From: Prosapia bicincta
Lineage: Eukaryota; Arthropoda; Insecta; Hemiptera; Cercopidae
NCBI GenBank assembly: GCA_036971475.1
Contig: JBAIZL010000007.1
Span: 36,934,283 to 36,998,282, forward strand
Length of the DNA stretch: 64,000 bases
Direction of reading: 5' to 3'
This document shows, one piece after another, positions 49,401 to 58,303 of the stretch. The notes beneath the pieces were generated by a model that was given only the letters and a program-made list of their open reading frames with translations, searched no databases and was not told where the DNA came from. Each line of letters opens with the position of its first letter. Position 1 is the first letter of the stretch. Position numbers and translations under genes: made by a program.

Positions 49401-51983
49401 AATATTATTTCTAGTAGTAGTAGTGTTCTTTCTATGATGTCCGATAGACTGCGACACTGTCTTCATGGCGCTCCTATATTCTTTACTAAGGGACACCTTA
49501 ATCTTTCCCATACTCCTATCCTTTGTTGGCAACAACATACATCGCTATAAAAGTTTAAAAAAATATTATTTCTAGTAGTAGTAGTGTTCTTTCTATGATG
49601 TCCGATAGACTGCGACACTGTCTTCATGGCGCTCCTATATTCTTTACTAAGGGAAACCTTAATCTTTCCCATACTCCTATCCTTTGTTGGCAACAACATA
49701 CATCGCTATAAAAGTTTAAAAAAATATTATTTCTAGTAGTAGTAGTGTTCTTTCTATGATGTCCGATAGACTGCGACACTGTCTTCATGGCGCTCCTATA
49801 TTCTTTACTAAGGGAAACCTTAATCTTTCCCATACTCCTATCCTTTGTTGGCAACAACATACATCGCTATAAAAGTTTAAAAAAATATTATTTCTAGTAG
49901 TAGTAGTGTTCTTTCTATGATGTCCGATAGACTGCGACACTGTCTTCATGGCGCTCCTATATTCTTTACTAAGGGAAACCTTAATCTTTCCTATACTCCT
50001 ATCCTTTGTTGGCAACAACATACATCGCTATAAAAGTTTAAAAAAATATTATTTCTAGTAGTAGTAGTGTTCTTTCTATGATGTCCGATAGACTGCGACA
50101 CTGTCTTCATGGCGCTCCTATATTCTTTACTAAGGGAAACCTTAATCTTCCCTATACTCCTATCCTTTGTTGGCAACAACATACATCGCTATAAAAGTTT
50201 AAAAAAATATTATTTCTAGTAGTAGTAGTGTTCTTTCTATGATGTCCGATAGACTGCGACACTGTCTTCATGGCGCTCCTATATTCTTTACTAAGGGAAA
50301 CCTTAATCTTTCCCATACTCCTATCCTTTGTTGGCAACAACATACATCGCTATAAAAGTTTAAAAAAATATTATTTCTAGTAGTAGTAGTGTTCTTTCTA
50401 TGATGTCCGATAGACTGCGACACTGTCTTCATGGCGCTCCTATATTCTTTACTAAGGGAAACCTTAATCTTTCCCATACTCCTATCCTTTGTTGGCAACA
50501 ACATACATCGCTATAAAAGTTTAAAAAAATATTATTTCTAGTAGTAGTAGTGTTCTTTCTATGATGTCCGATAGACTGCGACACTGTCTTTATGGCGCTC
50601 CTATATTCTTTACTAAGGGAAACCTTAATCTTTCCTATACTCCTATCTTTTGTTGGCAACAACATACATCGCTATAAAAGTTTAAAAAAATATTATTTCT
50701 AGTAGTAGTAGTGTTCTTTCTATGATGTCCGATAGACTGCGACACTGTCTTCATGCCGCTCCTATATTCTTTACTAAGGGAAACCTTAATCTTCCCTATA
50801 CTTCTATCCTTTGTTGGCAACAACATACATCGCTATAAAAGTTTAAAAAATATTATTTCTAGTAGTAGTAGTGTTCTTTCTATGATGTCCGATAGACTGC
50901 GACACTGTCTTCATGCCGCTCCTATATTCTTTACTAAGGGAAACCTTAATCTTTCCCATACTCCTATCCTTTGTTGCAACAACATACATCGCTATAAAAG
51001 TTTAAAAAAATATTATTTCTAGTAGTAGTAGTGTTCTTTCTATGATGTCCGATAGACTGCGACACTGTCTTCATGCCGCTCCTATATTCTTTACTAAGGG
51101 AAACCTTAATCTTCCCTATACTCCTATCCTTTGTTGGCAACAACATACATCGCTATAAAAGTTTAAAAAAATATTATTTCTAGTAGTAGTAGTGTTCTTT
51201 CTATGATGTCCGATAGACTGCGACACTGTCTTCATGCCGCTCCTATATTCTTTACTAAGGGAAACCTTAATCTTCCCTATACTCCTATCCTTTGTTGGCA
51301 ACAACATACATCGCTATAAAAGTTTAAAAAAATATTATTTCTAGTAGTAGTAGTGTTCTTTCTATGATGTCCGATAGACTGCGACACTGTCTTCATGCCG
51401 CTCCTATATTCTTTACTAAGGGAAACCTTAATCTTCCCTATACTCCTATCCTTTGTTGGCAACAACATACATCGCTATAAAAGTTTAAAAAAATATTATT
51501 TCTAGTAGTAGTAGTGTTCTTTCTATGATGTCCGATAGACTGCGACACTGTCTTCATGCCGCTCCTATATTCTTTACTAAGGGAAACCTTAATCTTCCCT
51601 ATACTCCTATCCTTTGTTGGCAACAACATACATCGCTATAAAAGTTTAAAAAAATATTATTTCTAGTAGTAGTAGTGTTCTTTCTATGATGTCCGATAGA
51701 CTGCGACACTGTCTTCATGCCGCTCCTATATTCTTTACTAAGGGACACCTTAATCTTTCCCATACTCCTATCCTTTGTTGGCAACAACATACATCGCTAT
51801 AAAAGTTTAAAAAAATATTATTTCTAGTAGTAGTAGTGTTCTTTCTATGATGTCCGATAGACTGCGACACTGTCTTCATGGCGCTCCTATATTCTTTACT
51901 AAGGGAAACCTTAATCTTTCCTATACTCCTATCCTTTGTTGGCAACAACATACATCGCTATAAAAGTTTAAAAAAACATTATT

Positions 51984-52702
51984 GCTTCTAATATTAAAAG
52001 TAGTTGGTTAAAGCGACGCTGAACATGACTACCCCTGATCCCTGCCTATATCTACCACATGTCCCCATCGCTATGAGGGTAGCCTTAATATGCTTCATAT
52101 GTTTCATCAAAATTATATGCAGCTTTATAGACTAATATGTTAACAATGCTTTGTTGATTTTATTTATCTTTGGCGGTTTATTGTAAAATGTCCTGATTCG
52201 TTCACCTTGACCTAATTTCACTGTATCAGCATATTGGGATTATCGATGGTTACTGGTGTTATTGCATTTCAGTGTCTCACAGGCATGAATTTCACTTGTT
52301 AATACTAGTATTTGATACTGAAATAGTAACCCAACATAATGTTGTCATATGGCTATTATTGGTGGGTAAATTACAGTCAGTGTGACACAAAATTATATCT
52401 TTGCAAAAATCCCTCCTTAAATTTTAAACTTTTTGTTTTGCACTACATACATTTTAACACAACGTACATTTTTCGGTAAAGCTCCAAACGTAATTTAACG
52501 TTTCAATTTATCTCTACTTAAATGTTCATTTAAATTTTTCACTCTCCGTCTTCCATTTTAACATTTCATTTTTAATTTATCTCTAACTCACGTTTACCAC
52601 ACATTCTTTACTCCTACATTAATTGTAACATAGTTTGCAATCTTTTTTCTTAATAAATGTTTACATATTTTTCGTACCTAAAATATCTTTTTTGATCTAT
52701 TC

Positions 52703-52705
<3 letters not shown>
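51984..52705. other. unique AT-rich spacer, no gene seen
   Basis: The satellite decays abruptly at about 51983 in an A-run. The next 35 bases keep a faint resemblance to the start of another monomer (TTCTA, then GTAGT), which suggests a degenerate edge. The remainder is AT-rich with no open frame of note, no RNA gene and no transposon ends. Confidence 0.6.

Positions 52706-52769
<64 letters not shown>
52706..52769. repeat. (AT)n microsatellite, left flank of the transposon
   Basis: This is about 32 AT dinucleotides immediately before the TAGGGATG end of the element. Its last eight bases (ATATATAT) equal the first eight after the element, so it may include the target-site duplication. Confidence 0.97.
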
Positions 52770-52772
<3 letters not shown>

Positions 52773-52787
52773 GGATGGGCCGATTCC
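52770..52787 (+). repeat. left terminal inverted repeat
   Basis: TAGGGATGGGCCGATTCC, identical to the reverse complement of 53821-53838. The next bases, CGATTCTCGATTCC, begin the subterminal GATTC cluster. Confidence 0.93.
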
Positions 52788-53066
52788 GATTCTCGATTCC
52801 AGGAATCGTCGATTCTAGGTGGTATCGAGGAATCGTCGATACTCGATTCTTCATTCATAAAAGTGTCGATTCCGATTCTTATTTTGTTAACTATTAAAAT
52901 CTGTGTGTGGAGTAATTTATTGGAAAAATAATTAATTACCAACTATATCATATTTATGTATTAGTTAATTTGAATGAATTAAATGATTAAATTAAACGAA
53001 AATATTATTATTTATGAAGCAACATCAATCAAGATCGTAACCATTTCTGGTCGTTTGACATCGCTC

Positions 53067-53067
<1 letters not shown>

Positions 53068-53135
<68 letters not shown>
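53068..53135. repeat. (TC)n microsatellite inside the transposon
   Basis: About 34 uninterrupted TC dinucleotides. The apparent frames over it (Ser-Leu repeats on plus, Arg-Glu repeats on minus) are products of the microsatellite. Confidence 0.97.
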
Positions 53136-53138
<3 letters not shown>

Positions 53139-53219
53139 AGAGCGGGTTCGATACACACTCTCCTCCCCACGTGTTTTACTGTCACTGATTCATAGATGTC
53201 AGAACAAAACACAAAAAAG

Positions 53220-53302
53220 TACAGTAAAAACTCGATTAACCGTCACCGTCGGTACCGTGGCCATGACGGTTGAGCGAATAGACGGATAACAGAAACACTG
53301 TA
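53220..53302. mobile_element. possible pogo/Tigger-like terminal fragment nested in the hAT-like element
   Basis: The segment runs from TACAGTAAAAACTCGATTAA to ACACTGTA, so it is bounded by TACAGT and ACTGTA. It contains an 8-bp inverted repeat, AACCGTCA (53238-53245) and TGACGGTT (53264-53271). From memory, CAGT..AA.CTCGATTA.CCG resembles the ends of pogo/Tigger elements. At 83 bp it could be a solo or collapsed miniature element, or simply a palindromic part of the host transposon. Confidence 0.25.
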
Positions 53303-53820
53303 TTATTCCTCCAAAACTTAACCTCAATCAATTATATTATAGACAGATATCACTCTCACGGTAATGTAATATATTTCTGAACGAAAAGGAAATAAACACG
53401 ATTATAATAGCAAATGAAACTATTTATTAATTTTGTACTTTTTATGTTGCTCGTTTGTTTTTAATTTTTGTTTTGTTTTGAGAGACAATGTAAATAGGCT
53501 TAGGTATTTTTTCAAACTTCATAAAATAGTGTAAAGTTCACATTTTTAACTCTAACATAAGTCATTACTTTTATCTAGTATGTTTTTATGCTTTTAAAAA
53601 TTCCTAATGATAAATCAAGGTTGAAGGTTTTTTGTAGCCTATTACATTAAAACAGAACTTTTAAAAGGTTTTGCGGTATGACCAAGATGTTAACTAAATT
53701 AATTATTAGAGACCTAGCATGTAAGCTAATATAACTTGAAAGAATCGAGAATCGACTAAAGAATCGAGAATCGAAAGAAAAATTTTAGAATCGGAATCGG
53801 TATCGGAATCGAAAATTTTA

Positions 53821-53835
53821 GGAATCGGCCCATCC

Positions 53836-53838
<3 letters not shown>
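53821..53838 (-). repeat. right terminal inverted repeat
   Basis: GGAATCGGCCCATCCCTA, the exact reverse complement of the left end. The inner side carries AATCGG and AATCGAGAATCG repeats that mirror the left subterminal region. Confidence 0.93.

Positions 53839-53892
<54 letters not shown>
53839..53892. repeat. (AT)n microsatellite, right flank of the transposon
   Basis: About 27 AT dinucleotides directly after the CATCCCTA end. Together with the left tract this suggests insertion into a pre-existing (AT)n run, or later growth of two AT-type target duplications. Confidence 0.97.
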
Positions 53893-53894
<2 letters not shown>

Positions 53895-55195
53895 CAAATT
53901 ATCCATACATTATTATTAACATGTCTTTTTCAATTGATTTTTACAAAGGTATTAACAGAAGGTTTTCCTATAAATGTGTAGCCTACATTTTAATATCGGT
54001 TTCTACCTCACTATAGGGTTTAACATAATGCGAGTTTGTCACGATATAGTTGAGCTTTCCTTCTAATGGATCCGTCAGCCACCTACACTGAATTTGTATG
54101 TAAAAATAAGGAAGAATAAAGTTTTTCAGGTTCCAACAGCTTCTGAAGATGACGGTTTTGTAAAACATTGGGCTTGGAGAGTTAGGAGAATGGAGCTACA
54201 ACATTTTTTTTAAAATTTAGCAGCTCAACATTTAATGAAGTTTTTAAATTTGTTGAATAATACATTTTGTAATATTTACTTTCTGAACAAACTCTTATGT
54301 TCCAATCACAGAATTATTTTGAAATCCCTGTTTCGCAGAAGCGTTTACAGTTTGATACCAAGGAAAGTGCATTTATTCGTCAAGCTTCAGAAAGGGAACG
54401 GACGGTCCACCTAAACACGGTAACCATCGTCAAATTGGTGATGGGCCCTTCTCGGCTTTCATAACAAGACGGTCAGCGTAAAAAATCCCAGAAAAAGCCG
54501 GTTCAATGTCGTTCGACAAGATGCTATTAGGTTAGCCATTGCATTCCTGGTCTGCAGTGATGCTCGATTGTTTTTTGTACATTCGAATGTCTTAAAAATT
54601 ATAAAATTGTGAAGTAGTTGTGCGAAAAGAATAGATTAAGTCCTTATATTTAACCTAATGTCTTATGGCATCTGAAGGTTAAATTCCAGATTCGTTAAAT
54701 TGGGCTTGTATCAACTAAATCCAATTAAAGTATTGTGGCTACATCACCTTCTCATCTCAATAGCCTTTTGTGAAGGTTTTATTGAGCCGCAATGGCCACT
54801 GTTAGGGCAGTTTGTTTTCGCAGAATGCTGCTTTCCAAGATTCATGGTTTTTAATTTTTTCCTAATGAAGGTTCCTTTCTTCACATCCTAGCAGTATAAA
54901 GTTCTTAGACGACACCCGAAGTTGACTGAACAATTCATTTACGTTGAATCATTAACTCTCAGCTTTCTTTCTTCACCATTTCCGTATCTACAACTTCTGT
55001 AAAGTCGGTAGAGAGGGAGTCATTTAACGTACGTGAACCCCAAGACCTCATGAACCCCAACGTACAAGAACGCCAAAGACTAATGTAGAGCTACACGATG
55101 ATATAATGCGCCCCTATCCTCAACAGCAAGACATCAGCGGTCGTAGTTTTATTCCATCTATCTCTTTCCATACTACCCCTCTAGGGGTAGACGCG
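53893..55195. other. unique sequence, no definable gene
   Basis: Mostly AT-rich. The 54.3-54.6 kb part is GC-richer. Short open frames (for example 53983-54168 minus and 54700-54891 plus) lack a good start or coding character. No RNA gene, transposon ends or promoter could be supported. Confidence 0.55.
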
Positions 55196-55199
55196 TACC

Positions 55200-56345
55200 C
55201 TTCATATCTCTAGAGAGTATATGATCCTGCAGATGTGATTTCGTGGTCCACCATATTCGTGCTTCTTCCCAGAAGGGAGTGTAACAGGTAGATTCACCTT
55301 TGTGATCTCTATAGAGAGCATTTCTGCTTGGATATATGACTCTACAGATGTGACCTCTGTAGAGAGCATTTCTGCTTGGAGTATATGACCCTGCAGATGT
55401 GATGTCATGGTCTACCCTCTTCATACTTCTTCCCAGAAACGGGTGTAACAGGTAGATTCACCGTTGTGATCTCTGTAGAGAGCATTCTTGCTTGGGGTAT
55501 ATGACCCTGCAGATGTGATGTCATGGTCTACCCTCTTCATACTTCTTTCCAGAAGTGGGTGTAACAGGTAGATTCACCGTTGTGATCTCTGTAGAGAGCA
55601 TTCCTGCTTGGGGTATATGACCCTGCAGATGTGATGTCATGGTCTACCCTCTTCATACTTCTTCCCAGAAACGGGTGTAACAGGTAGATTCACCGTTGTG
55701 ATCTCTGTAGAGAGCATTCTTGCTTGGGGTATATGACCCTGCAGATGTGATGTCATGGTCTACCCTCTTCATACTTCTTCCCAGAAACGGGTGTAACAGG
55801 TAGATTCACCGTTGTGATCTCTGTAGAGAGCATTCTTGCTTGGGGTATATGACCCTGCAGATGTGATGTCATGGTCTACCCTCTTCATACTTCTTTCCAG
55901 AAGGGGGTGTAACAGGTAGATTCACCTTTGTGATCTCTGTAGAGAGCATTCTTGCTTGGGGTATATGACCCTGCAGATGTGATGTCATGGTCTACCCTCT
56001 TCATACTTCTTTCCAGAAGGGGGTGTAACAGGTAGATTCACCTTTGTGATCTCTGTAGAGAGCATTCCTGCTTGGGGTATATGACCCTGCAGATTTGATG
56101 TCATGGTCTACCCTCTTCATACTTCTTTCCAGAAGTGGGTGTATTAGGTAGATTCACCTCTCTGATCTCTGTAGACAGTATGTCTGCTTGGGATATATGA
56201 CCCTGCAGATGTGATGTCATGGTCTACCCACTTCATACTTCCTCCCAGAAGTGGGTGTATTAGGTAGATTCTCCGTGGTGATCTCTGTAGACAGTATGCC
56301 TGCTTGGGGTATATGACCTTGCAGAAGTGGTTCAATGGTTCTCTA
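55200..56345. repeat. 116-bp tandem repeat (minisatellite), about 9.5 copies
   Basis: The anchor GGTAGATTC recurs at 55287, 55451, 55567, 55683, 55799, 55915, 56031, 56147 and 56263, an exact 116-bp period except for the first interval of 164 bp. That interval holds a 48-bp partial duplication: GTGATCTCT at 55302 and GTGACCTCT at 55350. Each unit contains TCTCTGTAGAGA, CCCTGCAGATGTGATG, GTCTACCCTCTTCATAC and CCAGAA. Outer units (the first, and those after 56100) are more diverged than the central ones. Minus-strand open frames of 60-80 codons here are repeat artefacts. I do not recognise the family. Confidence 0.95.
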
Positions 56346-57657
56346 TGTATACACCAGATAATGGGTTTTATGTTCCTACTTTAATCTTAACCACTATTCG
56401 CCTCTTAAATATCTCCTTTTTAGGCTGTAGTAATCAAATTTATTGATCGTCAAACCCCCCCAAAAAAACCCTCAATAAAGCAGTAAAAATTTGATTAGTA
56501 AAAGAGTAAAACTCAAAATATTCTTTAAATAAATTTCATTGTTTAGGATCTGAGCTCAGATTAAATTCCGAGTTTTTGGTATTTACAGCCGACTCTGGTT
56601 GCTGCTTCACGGATAATGGTTGCTAGAACGAGTATTGTACAGTTTAACGGAAGGCGATATCGCCAGTGACAAGGTTTGACGACCTAGCCACAAGGTTTGA
56701 ATGGAAACTTTGAACCAGTTTGTCCGGTGCTTGTGGAATGTGTTTTTGCCGGTGCAGCTTGCAGAAAAATTTTAATTGCGAAATTCCCGGTCCCCTGTCT
56801 GAAGTTGTTAATTGCTGTAATTCTTTAAAACTTTTTTCGTACACTACAAAGATAACGCTCGTAACTCGTTGAACGTTTCTACTAGGAATGTCATCATCAA
56901 GTAATGTCGGAAGTCCTGCGTCTGTCATTTGTAGCTGTATTTTTTAAAACATTTATATAACCACACTACAGACTATATAACTTTGCTTATCTGGAACTCC
57001 GATCCAGGAAGCATCTTATATAATGCTTCGTGTTCACCTCCTAGCTAATTGGACGGTTTATAGCTGAGACAAATACACAGTTGAGTTAGGCAAGAGTTAA
57101 AATAGTTAACGGTGATTTGGAGGGCAGTTAATTCGACTGTAAATAGTAGAAATCAATGTTAAATACACTGGGTAACAGGTAGGTCCAACGTTTAATCCCG
57201 CTTCTTCACAAAACACCTTAATTGCTCTCCTTTGTCTCAGAAGATACGCCGCCGAACAGAGGTTATTGCCTTCAGTGTCTACGGGTTCCTGAAACTTTTC
57301 GGTTACTTACTATTACTAAGTATTTCAAACACGTATTGCAACCTTTTAAGGAACATTTAAGTTCTGTTGAAATCATCTTTTTAAAAGATTGTGTATACAA
57401 CTCAAAAGCTAAATATGAAACAAAAATTGCCAGTTAGTTTGGTGTTTACGTTTTGGGATCTAATGACCTTTGTAAGTTAGTGAATCCTGTATTTTGTCCC
57501 TAAATTTGGCCAAACTAATGTGTACCAATAGAAACACTTCGTTACATTTTTGAATCTAGTTTCTATGCCAACAAGAATACTGGAAGAGTACCGGAAGTAG
57601 AAATGTATATGGCTCTTTTCCAAAACATACTTTGTCCAGTGCTACTTTCATTTCTTC
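56346..57657. other. unique sequence with weak open frames only
   Basis: AT-rich spacer between the 116-bp repeat and the miniature element. It contains a C-run/A-run at about 56455-56466 and a GC-richer patch at about 56640-56930, listed separately. No RNA gene or transposon end was supported. TACAGT at about 56637 was considered as a partner for ACTGTA at 57941 but shares little beyond that hexamer. Confidence 0.5.
56644..56928 (-). CDS. 94-codon open frame, unidentified
   Basis: This ATG-started frame has mixed polar composition, an acidic DDD at about residues 11-13, and no membrane segment or signal peptide. Its region is less AT-rich than the flanks. I recognise no domain. It could be an exon or a decayed transposon fragment. 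There is no supporting neighbour or splice evidence, so chance is the leading explanation. Confidence 0.12.
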   Translation of the reverse strand: MTDAGLPTLLDDDIPSRNVQRVTSVIFVVYEKSFKELQQLTTSDRGPGISQLKFFCKLHRQKHIPQAPDKLVQSFHSNLVARSSNLVTGDIAFR

Positions 57658-57946
57658 TAGAGACCCGAAAACTCGACTTCTGATAACTCGACATTCCGTA
57701 CAACTCGACACTTCTGAGGATAAATAAATGTCAGTCTCTCCCCGACCTTGGGCGGGCTGCCTGCGAACTGTCTCATCCCATAAGCTTGTCAATCAACTCG
57801 TCATTTTAATTTGTAAATATTACATACTTTAGGAAACAAGTTTGTGTTTTGTTTAATTTTTAACTTGAATTCGGGCAAACTTGAGATTCTTGGAACTCGG
57901 CACCCTTTAAGTCCTCATTATGTCGAGTTTTCGAGATTCTACTGTA
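57658..57946. mobile_element. probable pogo/Tigger-like miniature inverted-repeat element, about 289 bp
   Basis: The left end TAGAGACCCGAAAACTCGAC (57658-57677) matches 17 of 20 bases of the reverse complement of the right end (57922-57941). The right end is complete and reads outward as ...GATTCTACTGTA, that is CAGTAGAATCTCG preceded by TA, which fits the CAGT ends and TA target duplication of pogo/Tigger-type Tc1/mariner elements. The outermost left bases are eroded (TTCTTC where TACAGT would be expected). CTCGAC is repeated three times inside the left end. No transposase is encoded. The 78-codon minus frame at 57556-57792 straddles the left end and is not a gene. Confidence 0.5.
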
Positions 57947-58303
57947 ATGATAAAACCTACAAGTGATACTTACATCACGAAAGTAGCAGTAGAAAGTTAT
58001 AGGTATGGAAAATATTATTTACTATGGTTTAATTTTTTTTTGTTCTTCCATAAAGTATATTTTACGTTCAAGGATAACCTTTCTTTTTAAGGATCAATTT
58101 TCATCCTTATAACTAAGCCTCAAGGAAGGGTGAACTCAGTGCCTGGATCAGTGCATTAACCAATATCTCAATAAACTACATATATAAGAGTAATATAGCA
58201 TTGAAATCACTAATAAATCAAATTTGGCGAAGTAGAAATTCATTCCTTACTTTTTTAATATTTGGCTAGTAGTTTAGTTGAAAGTGGCAGTGTTTACTAT
58301 GTG

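Larger units (their letters stand above)
3247..51983. repeat. 160-bp satellite DNA array, about 304 tandem monomers
   Basis: The array is head-to-tail and uninterrupted for about 48.7 kb, with every monomer in the same orientation. On the plus strand each monomer reads: CTAGTAGTAGTAGTG, GTTCTTTCTATGATG, CCGATAGACTGCGACACTG, CTTCATGSCGCTCC, TATATTCTTTACTAAGGGA, an AATCTT-CCATAC segment, TCCTATCCTTTGTTG(G), CAACAACATACATCGC, TATAAAAGTT(T) and an A-run ending in ATATT. Monomers are 159, 160 or 161 bp, set mainly by two 1-bp indels (TTGGC or TTGC; GTTA7, GTTTA7 or GTTTA6). Other recurrent variants are GATGTCCG/GATGACCG, CATGGCG/CATGCCG/CATGTCG, GGGAAAC/GGGACAC, CTTTCCCAT/CTTTCCTAT/CTTCCCTAT and TTCTTTC/TTCTGTC. 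Monomers otherwise differ at only a few sites, which indicates strong homogenisation. No transposon or unique DNA interrupts the array. I do not recognise the monomer as a named satellite family. Confidence 0.98.
52770..53838. mobile_element. hAT-like non-autonomous DNA transposon, 1069 bp
   Basis: The element has perfect 18-bp terminal inverted repeats: TAGGGATGGGCCGATTCC at 52770-52787 and its exact reverse complement at 53821-53838. The outer octamer TAGGGATG is like the ends of Ac, the type member of the hAT superfamily. Both flanks read ATATATAT, consistent with the 8-bp target duplication of hAT elements, although the surrounding (AT)n makes this impossible to prove. Inside each end is a dense cluster of inverted GATTC motifs (about 52780-52880, and GAATC at 53742-53828), like the subterminal repeats where hAT transposases bind. 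No transposase frame is present; the two long frames inside only read through the (TC)n tract. The element would depend on a transposase supplied elsewhere. A Tc1/mariner-type TA insertion is the main alternative, but the TIR sequence argues against it. Confidence 0.78.

Noticed and set aside
3173..51951. Several hundred short open frames (60-130 codons) on both strands
   Set aside because: They repeat with the satellite monomer, shift frame with each 160- or 161-bp unit, and lengthen only when a unit is 159 or 156 bp. No promoter, start context or coding signature is specific to any of them.
3247..51983. CRISPR array
   Set aside because: The whole 160-bp unit is repeated. There are no unique spacers and no cas genes, and the DNA is eukaryotic in character.
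3247..51983. Hammerhead ribozyme in the satellite (CTATGATGA with GGGAAACC)
   Set aside because: The core CTGATGA is not present exactly, and the GAAA lies about 55 bases downstream with no stem II between. The 97-bp monomer (CGATGAG, no GAAA) fails too.
3247..51983. 5S rRNA, tRNA or snRNA gene cluster
   Set aside because: The monomer has no recognisable internal control boxes or conserved rRNA/tRNA segments.
3247..51983. CENP-B box or telomeric repeats
   Set aside because: No TTCG....A..CGGG-like box was seen in the 160-bp or 97-bp monomer, and there are no TTAGG or TTAGGG runs.
52983..53212. Open frames on both strands in the transposon
   Set aside because: They consist mainly of Ser-Leu or Arg-Glu repeats read from the (TC)n microsatellite.
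53706..53906. 66-codon minus-strand frame
   Set aside because: It starts with Tyr-Ile repeats from the (AT)n tract and runs through the transposon end.
54700..54891. 63-codon plus-strand frame
   Set aside because: It begins at a TTG codon, has no coding context, and is hydrophobic as expected from T-rich DNA.
55173..56335. Minus-strand frames of 63-83 codons
   Set aside because: They are translations of the 116-bp tandem repeat. Similar peptides recur with the repeat period.
57222..57437. 71-codon plus-strand frame
   Set aside because: It begins at TTG rather than ATG and matches no family I recognise. A CTCAG at its start could be a splice acceptor, but nothing else supports an exon.
57556..57792. 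78-codon minus-strand frame as a gene
   Set aside because: It crosses the left inverted repeat of the miniature transposon, so it is a mixture of element and flank.
56637..57946. A 1.3-kb pogo element from TACAGT (56637) to ACTGTA (57946)
   Set aside because: The two ends share only the outer hexamer. A much better inverted partner for the right end lies at 57658-57677.
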